From Tetracladium setigerum (taxonomy: Eukaryota > Ascomycota > Leotiomycetes > Helotiales): a DNA stretch of 64,000 nucleotides. Each line of letters starts with the position of its first letter. The stretch's first letter is position 1. The notes under the pieces were generated by a model. It made no database searches, was not told the DNA's origin, and was given only the letters and a program-made list of their open reading frames with translations. This document shows, in pieces, positions 1 to 9,097 of the stretch. Both the position numbers and the translations under genes were made by a program. The stretch spans positions 930,001-994,000 of the forward strand of contig PZJY01000003.1 in NCBI GenBank assembly GCA_031472005.1, read 5' to 3'.

Positions 1-1429
1 TTGGCAGCCCTTCCAACTTCAAAAACAACCCCTCCAACACCAAACACCAACACAGCTACAAGCTCGACAGCAACTTGCAACCTTCAACATGCCTCCCCGA
101 ATACCAACCGCATTCGTTCCCAGAACCCCCGAATCCTTCAGGTTCTCCGAAGCTATTCAACCTCACCAACAACATCAACCAAGCTCAAGCTTGCCTTCGA
201 CCTGCACGCACCTGCCAAACCAATCTCCAAAGCTCCCGGCGCAATCATATTCATGCATGGTCTCTTCGGATCCAAGAAGAATAACCGGAGCATTAGTAAG
301 TGAGGAATTTCGAAAAAATCATGTATTTTAGATGCATGGAACTGATTGTTTGGCCCAGGGCACTCGCAAGGGACTTAGGAAGGCCGGTTTACGCTGTTGT
401 GAGTTTTGTTGATAGGATAGCATGGAATAGGGGAAGAGGAAGAGGAGAACAGGGAACTAATTGATTTATGAAATAGGATCTTAGAAATCATGGCGACTCA
501 CCACATCATCCTACACACGATTATATGGCTATGGCGGGAGATGTAGAGGGTTTATCGAGGAACATAAACTTGTTGATGTGACTTTGATCGGACACTCGAT
601 GTTAGTATACTACCTTTACCAACACTCCCCCTTCCCTTTCAAAAAAATCCAAACAAGATCGACAGTACTGATTATATCTAATATAATATAGGGGAGCTAA
701 AACAGCCATGGCACTTGCCCTCCGAAATCCAGATTTAATCAACGACATCATCCCTGTGGACAACGCCCCCGTAGACGCAGCGCTCCTCAGTGAATTCGCG
801 AAATACATCCAGGGAATGAAGAAGATTGAGCAAAAAGGAGTGACGAAACAAACGGAAGCTCTTGATATCATGAAGCCCTACGAGGAGGTACCTAAAACCC
901 CCATCCTAAAACAGCCAAAACAATACCCTCTCCCACCCCATAGCTTCTTCTCTATCAATCACTGATCCATCAAAACCAACCAAACAGTCACTCGTAATCC
1001 GCCAATTCCTCATCGGTAATCTCTACCGCCCCGCCGACGAAAAGGTCCAGAAGTTCAGAGTCCCCCTCCATATCCTCGGCGGCGCCTTGGGTAATCTAGG
1101 GGATTTCCCATTCAAGAATCCCGATGAAGTTAGGTTTAGCAAACCTGCTCTTTTTGTGAGGGGGACGAAGAGTAGATATGTCCCGGATGAGGCGATTCCG
1201 ATTATTGGGAAGTTCTTTCCAAAATTTAGAATGGTGGATATTGATGCTGGACATTGGGTTACTTCTGAGAAGCCGGAGGAGTTTAGGCAAGGTGAGTTTT
1301 CTTTTCTTTCTTTCTCTTCATGTTGGGGTATTCAATGTGTTATAAACCACTTGTGGCAATTGCAGTGAATCTGAAGACTGACTTCATAAATGAACAGCGG
1401 TTGTTGAATTCTTGAAACCGCAAGAATGA
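1..1429 (+). CDS. IMO32: Mitochondrial alpha/beta hydrolase, ABHD11/Imo32 type (5' partial, frameshifted)
   Basis: Serine hydrolase of the ABHD11 family, whose members are mostly mitochondrial. The start lies upstream of the window: the first frame is open from base 1 and has no ATG before the conserved part. Exons I can join are 1-299, 359-398, about 477-600, 692-887, 988-1291 and 1398-1429. Visible marks are FMHGLFGSKKN (oxyanion loop), the DLRNHGDSPHH block, GHSMG (nucleophile elbow Ser, split by an intron) and GHWVTSEKPEEF with the catalytic His near the C-terminus. The N-terminal part before the hydrolase fold is Ser/Thr-rich with scattered Arg, fitting a mitochondrial presequence. In exon 3 the frame breaks between GDVEG and FIEEHKL at 548-553 (a GGG-TTT run): one base is missing, and both flanks are strongly family-like. 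Family assignment is firm; whether the break is real or a sequencing error is not known. Confidence 0.85.
548..553 (+). other. Single-base frameshift site in the ABHD11-like gene
   Basis: Reading upstream of this G3T3 run gives the conserved DLRNHG...AMAGDVE block. Reading downstream gives FIEEHKLVDVTLIGHSM in the next frame. One extra base in the run joins them. Confidence 0.75.
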
Positions 1430-1754
1430 GAAATCTGTATATAGGATTGCAGTAGAAACAGAGTTAATGTAGCATAATGTATACGGGTATCATGCCCAAC
1501 CAAGACCAAGACCAAGATCAAACCTGCTGCTGCTTTCCTTCTGATGATCCAAACTCCATGCTGCCGTGTAATAAACAAGCGAGCAAAAGAGCACCGTACC
1601 ATCAAGCGTACCATATCGTATCGTATCCCTCATCATCATCATCATCATCATTATCATCATCATCGTCAATGTAACCAGCGTCCAAAGCCCCCCTTCTTCT
1701 CCCCCGTGTCTGTACTGTAACCAACCCCAAAAACCCCAATATCTATCAACCTAC
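1430..1754. other. Convergent 3' intergenic region with a (CAT)n microsatellite
   Basis: This lies between the stop of the hydrolase and the stop of the Rab18-like gene, which face each other. It holds an imperfect CAT/ATC tract at 1631-1664 and no ORF that resembles a protein family. Confidence 0.6.
1631..1664. repeat. (CAT)n microsatellite
   Basis: About eleven CAT units, interrupted once by TAT, in 3' noncoding DNA. Confidence 0.9.
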
Positions 1755-2628
1755 CTAACAAGCACACCCGGCACCAATACCCTCCCCAGCACCACCTCCC
1801 ACAGCAACAGTTCCACCCCCCCTCCTCCCAACACTCAAAAGTTTCTTATCCCTCACAATCCCCTCCACAACCTCCACAAACGGCCTCCTAACTCCCTCCC
1901 TCGTCTTACTACTAACCTCACAAAACCCCGCCCCATGCCGTCTCGCCAACTCCTCTCCCTCAAGCACACTCACACTCCTTCCCCCTCCCCCTCCACCACC
2001 ACCAGTATTCCCCATCCCAGATCCATTCCCATCCGCCTTATCCAATTTACTCCCTACCAAGTACAACACAGCACCCGGAATAGCATTCGCCTCCGCTTCC
2101 TCGAACCAGCGATCCATGGATAGGAAACTGTCGCGGTTGGAGATGTCGTAGACGAGGATGACGCCGTGCGCGTTGCGGTAGTATGAGTTGGAGAGGGTGC
2201 GGAAACGTTCTTGGCCGGCTGTGTCGAGGAGGTTGAGGCGGTAGGCTGTCCCGTGGACGGAGAGTTTTTTGAGCTGGATGGGAGGTTAGTTTGGTATTGG
2301 TGTTGGTTTGGTTTGGGGAGGAAGGGCGAGGAAGGAGTGGAGAGAAGAGGGTTGGATGGAAGGGAAGAGTAAGACGAAGGAAAGGAAGGGGAGGTAAAAG
2401 GGAAAGGAAAGTGAGATTAACTTTAAAATCAACTCCTATCGTAGCAGTAGAAGATTCAGAGTCAAACTGGTCGTCGCAGTAGCGGATGAGCACTGCGTAG
2501 AAAAAAGGTCAGTTGACACAGCAGATGGGAAAATGAAGAAGAGTTGTTTCCTCACAAGCTGATTTCCCTGCGCCGGAGGGACCGATCATTAAGATCTTTA
2601 ACGTGGGTAACGACTCGTCTGAAGCCAT
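1755..2628 (-). CDS. Rab18-like small GTPase
   Basis: Membrane-traffic GTPase of the Rab family, closest in look to Rab18. Three exons: 2628-2556, 2492-2422 and 2273-1755, giving 220 aa. Seen in order: P-loop GPSGAGKSA, switch I STATIGVDFK, DTAGQERFRTLSNSYYR (G3/switch II), and a C-terminal CAC, a CxC geranylgeranylation signal. The G4 motif reads SKLD in place of the usual NKxD, and just after it is an insertion with eight glycines in a row. The G5-like EVSSKTREGV follows. It faces the hydrolase tail to tail and lies downstream of RPS1 on the same strand. The Rab assignment is firm; the Rab18 sub-assignment rests on switch I and overall look. Confidence 0.88.
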
Positions 2629-3017
2629 GATTTTCAAAGTTTTATTATGAGAGAGTGTGTGTGTTGCAAGAGCGTGGAGAGTGGTAAAGGTTATTAGAAT
2701 GTAAAAAGGTGAGGCAGGTGGTAAACATTGCTAAAGTTGCAAGATTTCGGTTCATGACGTCCTAGCGCCAACCCAAGGCTTCCTTCCATTCACAGAGCCT
2801 TGCTTCCGAAACAGAATAATGCCATTCACAAAACGCACATGCACAACCAGTAATTACAAACCGAACCGCCGTTGCTTTTTGGAAATTTCAGGAATTTATT
2901 TGCTAGCCCTGTGCCCGACTAAAAGGCAAACATGTCACGCCTTATGCCCCAAGCAAAGACCTGACCACATGCAAATGACTAGACGAAACTCCATATTCAT
3001 ACCACCCCATCCGGCGT
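2629..3017. promoter_or_regulatory. Upstream region of the Rab18-like gene / 3' region of RPS1
   Basis: This 389 bp spacer must hold the promoter of the Rab18-like gene and the 3' end of RPS1, both on the minus strand. I recognise no specific site in it. Confidence 0.4.
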
Positions 3018-4098
3018 TTATACCTCATCCAAAACCTTCTCCTTGAACTCCCGCTCGACCTTCTGACCTTGCTCATCAGTGTTGGACTCGCCGTGGAGGT
3101 TAAGAAGAGCACCGAGATCGAACTTGGGTGCCTTGAGGAGCTTGACCTTTCGGATGTGGACCTGCATGAAAATAATTTAGCATAAGTTTCCCATAAAACT
3201 CCTCATCACCGATCTTCCAAACGCACGTTTTGTAATGGGTAGATGCCCTGGGTAGCCTTCTCAATCTCACGACCGATGACCTCTGGGATAAGCTTGGCAG
3301 TGAGTTGTGTGAGGGTGCAGGTAGATGCTTCGCGGATGATGATCTCGGTCATCTTTCTGCGAATGGCGCGGATCTGGGAAGAGGCGGCATATGTGGTCTT
3401 CTTGATCTGGTTTGGTCGCTTCTTGGTGAAGGCAATGGTGAACACGCGGAGGAGGTAGTCATCAGTGGTCTTGACTGTGACGTTGGCCTCAATCAAAGAT
3501 TGCCACTTGCGGACGAGGGAGCGGAGCTTGTCGGATGTGAAGTCAAGACCGTGGAAGTTGGTCAAGCAGTTCTTGCCCTGAACCTCATCCACACGGAGCT
3601 TGATCTTGCGGAATGCGTGATCCTCATCGTTCTGGAGATCCGCCAGGGAAACCTCGAAGATTCGGCCCTTCAACGAATCGTTGGCGTTCTTGAGACCAGT
3701 GGTTCGGTTTACGAGAGTCTTTCCGACACTGCAAGATATATGTTAGGGATTTGTAGGGTAGGGTTCGCGGGAGGGAAGATAATCGTACTCTCGGGTTGCG
3801 AAGGATGATGGTGCCTGGATTCGTACATATATCAGCATCTGCGTAACTTCCTGGAGTCCGTGAACGCGCATACCTTGACTTGGTACCAATCCTTTCGTGC
3901 GAAGGGATCTTGAGCCTTCTTCTTGAGACCTTTCTTGCCCTTGGAAAGGCGCTTGTTCCTGTCGTCCTTGTCAGATATTCGTTCCTTTCGAGATATGTAT
4001 GCCCCTCCCCCATTGCCTATCTCCAGCTCATCTCCCTTCGGCCATTCGAAGTTTATATCATTGCGGAGGAAAGAGATTACTCACTTTCCGACAGCCAT
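3018..4098 (-). CDS. rps1: 40S ribosomal protein S1 (eS1, S3a family)
   Basis: Structural protein of the small ribosomal subunit. Five exons splice cleanly: 4098-4085, 3958-3874, 3814-3789, 3728-3227 and 3161-3018, giving 256 aa, the usual eS1 length. The N-terminus MAVGKNKRLSKGKKGLKKK is the basic eS1 head. The body includes VGKTLVNRTTGLKNAND, LTNFHGLDFTSDKLRSLVRKW and DDYLLRVFTIAFTKKRPNQ, all diagnostic. The first exon carries only 14 coding bases and the third only 26, so ORF-based prediction would miss both. The many short introns near the 5' end are typical of fungal ribosomal protein genes. No frameshift was found here. Confidence 0.97.
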
Positions 4099-5228
4099 GA
4101 TTGCGATTAGTTTACCTGGTCGCGGGTGTCGTAAATGTCGTGGTGGTCGATTGTGAAAAGAATCGCTAACGGACTTACCCAAGTGCAAATTGCTGAAATT
4201 TTGGCGGTGGGCGCGAAATCAGCTAATCATGCATTAGCGTCACTTTAGACGACTAACACGTGACTTTGCTCTTCGCAACTTTTCGCCGCCACCTTCTCTT
4301 TTTATTTCCCTCCTCTACCGCCTTACATAAGGTATCACCACTGTTCATTCGGATTAACATTGTTCATTCTCATTATCTATCGTGGCTAATCAAGTCTAAC
4401 GAAATTTCTATTCTATTTTGCCCTCTCACGTCCAAATTTTACGAAGATTTTTACGCCAACTTCGAGCCCGTGGGCAGGTTCAAACAGATACCCGGAATCA
4501 TGAAGTCCTCGATTTCACGATTTCACCCGCAATTGTTGAAGTCCGTTGTTCTTTCTTCTTAACCAGAGCACGATCAAGTGATCCATTTTCAGAGTCCAGC
4601 CAATTCAGCTGCTGGGGAGTACATTAATTCTTCATGAACCCATCTCCTCAAAGCAACCCCAAGAAATCCAATCGATCACTTGTTTAGAACGAACCTCAAA
4701 AAGGACAAAAATAAAACACTATTTTCTGCAAAAGCTTTTTGAAATATGATGATTCAATTATATTTGTACTATTGTAGATATCCTGGTCTACTGAAGATGG
4801 AATTTGCAAACATCTGTCTCCATGAGCCAGTGGCAATCATCTCTTTCATCAATCATTGAAGTGGGTGGAGAGTTTAGTGTACTCATCAATCCCAAAGTGT
4901 GTCCCAATAATTGGGGACCCATCGCCAGCTATGCATCCAACCATCCCGAAAACACCACCTTTCCCTGAACGCCATGATGATAATGTAGTAATCAGAACAC
5001 CAGCCCAATAATCCGATCCCAATCCCAACGGTCTGTTTCGACCGAGACCAAGAGTTTCCCTTATGTGCTGTTTGTCCATCCCATCCGAATTGGTATATAT
5101 CCTACGCCTCTTTGTCGATCCGTCGATCACTATTGTATTTCCCCAACGTCCATCCATCCATTCGTTCATTCACTTATTACTTCGACAACCACGACAACGA
5201 CGACGACGACACTTGCAAAGCAAATGCT
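4099..5228. promoter_or_regulatory. Upstream region of RPS1 and 3' region of the small Ser-rich gene
   Basis: This 1.1 kb spacer holds the RPS1 promoter (an E-box-like CACGTG lies near 4257) and the 3' flank of the next minus-strand gene. Plus-strand ORFs of up to 100 codons at 4260-4562 have no recognisable domain and look like chance. Confidence 0.4.
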
Positions 5229-5713
5229 TCATTTCCGGTCTTCACTCTCCAGGTACTCCTGAAAATCTTCGAAACTCGGAAAGCTAAAGTAATTCCCCGC
5301 TGCAACACAATCAAATCAGCCCTTATTCCAAAGTTCCGATCTTTTCTTTTTTTTCTTTTTCTTTTTTTTTATATGAAAAAGAGATGAATAAAAAGAGAAA
5401 TGGGAAAGAACTCACACTGCGAAATAGCAATCTCAAATGGTTCCTTCCTCCCCTCACCTCCCGCACTCTGCGGACTCTCACAGGCACTCCTCCTGCTACT
5501 CATGGCCAATTCATGCTGGGCGCTCGAATAGCTGGCTACACGGTTCAGCAGCGTGGCGGCGCGGTTGGATGGACAGTGTAGGCTAGCGAGGTCTATTCGT
5601 GAGGCGTTGGAGGTAGCGAGCGAGGGTTCTGTGGCCGAGGCTCGCAGTAGACGGGGACGGCGTGTGGAGGGTGATTTGGGGGAGGAGTTGCGAGATTGGG
5701 ATTTTGATGCCAT
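5229..5713 (-). CDS. Small Ser/Arg-rich fungal protein of unknown function
   Basis: I do not recognise this gene. Two exons, 5713-5416 and 5299-5229, join with GT-AG signals to give 122 aa. The first part is rich in Ser, Arg and Pro (SKSQSRNSSPKSPSTRRPR) and looks disordered. The end, made by the splice, reads SGNYFSFPSFEDFQEYLE, an aromatic/acidic tail that looks like a conserved short motif. The splice is chosen because it alone continues into a sensible C-terminus; reading through adds a Phe/Ile-rich intron translation. There is no signal peptide or membrane segment. The 3.4 kb of gene-poor DNA upstream suggests a long regulatory region or 5' UTR. Gene reality is likely; function is unknown. 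Confidence 0.6.
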
Positions 5714-5795
5714 TATGATTATTGTTTTGTGTTTTTGTTTTTGTTGATCTGATTGGATTTATTTTTGTTGAGTTGAGGTGTGGATGTTGGGAGGC

Positions 5796-5811
5796 AGAGA
5801 GAGAGAGAGAG
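5796..5811. repeat. (AG)8 microsatellite
   Basis: Perfect dinucleotide run 80 bp upstream of the ATG of the small minus-strand gene; on the coding strand it is a CT tract typical of fungal core promoters. Confidence 0.85.
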
Positions 5812-6747
5812 GTACGTAGGTAACTATCGTGGCTGAGGAAGTGGTATTGTGTGTGGTATGTCCGAATGGCGATTGAGTGGGATGACCTTGTCTGTTGCGT
5901 CTTTTTTTCCCCAAATAAACGTGGCAGGCAAAATGTGTTGCCACTTGTTGTGTATCAAGCGTGTGACGGTGTGGGTTTCAAGCAAAAGATCTTGCAATGA
6001 ACTTCGTTTGGAAAAGGCAAAAGCAAAAGGATGCTGCTGCTGGGTTTATATGAGGTGGGAGATGTGTGTGTTGCGAGAGGGCGAGAAACAGCGAGAATAA
6101 TAGGCGGGGAGCTCTCCGAAGACAAGACAAATCAAAAGTTCCCCAAAGAAGGCGTCTTGTTGTGTTGGTCAGGTACACAACAAGAATAGAGAGGGTGGTG
6201 AGTAAGCAGTAGCAGCAGTAGCAGCAAGACTTTCAATGCGAGTGAGAAAGTGGGTGAGAATGAATGCCGAATAATGGGTCGTTGGGTGAGATGGGAAGTA
6301 ACTGTGCGTATCCCTCTCAGCTCCGTGTGGTAACAGTAGTGTGAGTTGTGGGAGAGTGTATGATGAGGTCCAAGAGTGAAGTGAATTCCAAGTAGGTGGT
6401 AGGGTGATGTGATGGATGAAGATCTCCAGAACGATGGGAACGGGATGATTGATGATCAACTAAAAATAAAGAATCAAGCAAAGAGGCAAAAGAACTCCAG
6501 AGTCGTCGAGAAGACGAAGACGAAGAAGAAACAGCCGATCGCCCCCTCATATACACACCTACATACGTATGAAGGGTATGAAGTAAGTCCTGTAGGTAGA
6601 AAGCAATGCAAAGCAATAATAATGGATCCCCGAGCCCAGATCAACAGCATCCAGAACAGCCCATTCACACCATCAATCCATTCATTACCAGGTTGGGGCT
6701 GCCAACCAACGACTCTCTTCCTCCCTCACATCCGAAATCCCCCCTCG

Positions 6748-6768
6748 TAATAATAATAATAATAATAA
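6748..6768. repeat. (TAA)7 microsatellite
   Basis: Perfect trinucleotide run in the gene-poor region. Confidence 0.9.
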
Positions 6769-7300
6769 GCAGCAGCAAATAGTGCTAGCGCACACACACT
6801 AACTACTTCACACACACGCTTCGTTCGACAAGGCAACGCAACTCCCATGCCATCATCCACTCGTCCACCACCATCACCAACCATCCCATCCCATCCCCTC
6901 CAGCGCCCAAGCCCAAGCCCAGCCCAAGCCCCCAGCCCGACCAGGTCCAGCAAGCAGCAAAAGGTATGTCTCAAAGGCTAACTAACCCTAAAACCCAATG
7001 CCAAAAGCCTACTCCGTAAAGGCCTCCCCTCCCCGAGCGAGTGGGAATCCATCCGTTGTCGTTGTCCCCGTCCCCCAAGGAATGGCTCCTATCCAATCAA
7101 TACCGATGGATTATCCACTCCCGCAACCTGACCTTACTCCCGACATACTTACTAACTACTACTCCGTCCTAGGCCGGCCGTCAGAAAACAATAATAAACA
7201 AATAAAAACAAAGGCCGTTTACCGTCGCTGGGGTTGGCTTGCCTTAGCTTGGAACCTTTACCCCATCTTTTTTTTGGTGGGCGTGTGGTACAGTGTATGC

Positions 7301-7328
7301 GTGTGTGTGTGTATGTGTGTGTTGTGTG
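7301..7328. repeat. (GT)n microsatellite
   Basis: Near-perfect GT tract interrupted by one AT and one TT step. Confidence 0.85.
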
Positions 7329-7845
7329 TCTTTCGGTCGGATATGCGTATGCATGCTCGGCTTGCCTTGCCCTGCTTTGGTTCGGGATGGGCAGTACAAT
7401 AAATCAATGAATGATACACGATTGCGTTTGTTGTTATCATTTTTGACTTCTTCCACAGTTTATTATTAATAAGATATCATTCTTGTTGTTGTTGGGCGTT
7501 CCGGACTCCTTCTCGCTAATACTCCTACCACCACCACCTACTCGAAGGACTCCTGGGATGCTACGTGTGCGCGCAATGATGGATGCTCACGCATGTGTGT
7601 GTGTACTGCTGTACCTGTAAGGTCGTATGTATGTACGGAATAGGCTGCTTCCCCACCAAAGGGCTGCCATGCACAAATGAACGGCTTCCACATCACTCCT
7701 CCCATCATCTATCCTTCCTTCTTCCACTGGAATATTTCCAATAACAATCAATGTAGGTGTGTGAGTGAGCATCTGGCGAATAGGTAGCAGTAAATAATAG
7801 TAGGGCGAAAGAAGGAGGTGAAGGCCAGCCAGCGATTCTATTCTA

Positions 7846-7874
7846 CTGTATCTGTCTCTGTATCTGTATCTGTC
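7846..7874. repeat. (CTGTAT)n imperfect tandem repeat
   Basis: Four to five units of CTGTAT/CTGTCT in a row, followed by a CCGGCCGG palindrome. Confidence 0.75.
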
Positions 7875-8486
7875 CGGCCGGAGGAAAGAGACAGAGAGCC
7901 TGACCTGACTACTTGACCGTCTTCCATCATCCGAGCGGAACGGCTTCTCTGGGCTGACCACCACAACACACTCCTCCATCTCCATCGGCACACCGATCCC
8001 CCCCTCATTTTCAGGTCTCATTCTTTGCGACGAGTACAGGATATCACCGCTCCTTGAATATGTATGGCTTTTCTTTTAAAGTTTTGATGGAATAACAACA
8101 ACACTGTAAGGAATGGCGTTTGTGTTCCACCACTGCACATGCATCTCTTCACGAACGGGTTTGCATGACAGAAGAAATCATGATCATCGTGTATCATGGT
8201 GATCATCGATTCAATTGTTACACCGCGCTACTACTTACTTACTACTCACTCACTCACTCACATACCTCGATCGATTTTATTCACCCTGCACTTATTTTCA
8301 AAATCAAGGAAAGATAGGGTGGGTAGGTAAGTGAGTGAGAGATGATTATTGGTGTGTGACTACCTTACCAGTTGGGATAAATAAAAATAATCTGGATGAG
8401 CTGTTGTTGCTGTGCTGTGCTGTAGGTACCTAAGTATCCACTCCCACGATTGATTGATTTATTTAGACGCTAGCTGACTTGCCTAG

Positions 8487-8504
8487 GTACATGTACATGT
8501 ACAT
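8487..8504. repeat. Tandem self-complementary TACATG repeat
   Basis: Three GTACAT units in tandem, so the tract is also a palindrome able to form a hairpin. Confidence 0.8.
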
Positions 8505-8880
8505 ACTAATGAACATCCTCCCCCAACACTCTCAGCCAACGAAATACTGGCGGTGAAAGAAATTCTCAAAAGCAAGGAACTCCAGTCAAGTAGTCAAGTG
8601 ATAGATAGTACTTGCTGTACCTCCGATTCAAGTCCCAAAAACGTGCCCACGACGACGCCAACGCGCCAACGCAGCGAAATCCTCCGAGCACCCAGATGCC
8701 CCTCTCTGCCTCCCAAGAAAAGAAGAAAAAAAATACACGCACGATGATCACTTTCATTCGGAATCGGAAAATCACTTGCACTTATTAACCTAATGTAGCA
8801 ATGCTTGGGTCTACCTAATTAAAAAAGGACGGCCGGACGGTACGGATGCAGGTACTCAACTCTCCCTTTCTTCCTTCCAT

Positions 8881-8909
8881 GATCCATCCATGATCCATCC
8901 ATCCATCCC
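8881..8909. repeat. (ATCC)n tandem repeat
   Basis: Repeated CATCCATCC units interrupted by ATGATCC, in the 3' flank of URC1. Confidence 0.8.
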
Positions 8910-9097
8910 ACGAGTTTGACCCTGCTTCCATCATCCATCTCCAAGCCTTTTCCACACACCGCGTGATCAGTGATCGATACTATACACCCAGTCAGACAGC
9001 TTTCCTCTTTGAAGGTACGGTGTACGTGTGTGAATATTGCTGGCCGAGGCGTTTTTTCTGATGCGGTTGAATTGGGGGGAGTGGAGTGGGTGAATTC

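Larger units (their letters stand above)
5714..9097. promoter_or_regulatory. 3.4 kb gene-poor, microsatellite-rich intergenic region
   Basis: No ORF here resembles a known protein or splices into one. The stretch lies upstream of the small Ser-rich gene and downstream of URC1, both on the minus strand. It carries many simple repeats (GA, TAA, GT, CTGTAT, TACATG and ATCC tracts) and polypyrimidine blocks. It may be a large regulatory region, a long 5' UTR, or host a noncoding transcript; the sequence alone does not decide. Confidence 0.5.

Noticed and set aside
89..331. ATG at 89 as the start of the ABHD11-like gene
   Set aside because: Its frame does not encode the conserved hydrolase; the correct frame is open to the window edge.
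3986..4084. snoRNA in the first RPS1 intron
   Set aside because: ATGATA- and GATGA-like words are present but no convincing C/D box pair; not supportable by eye.
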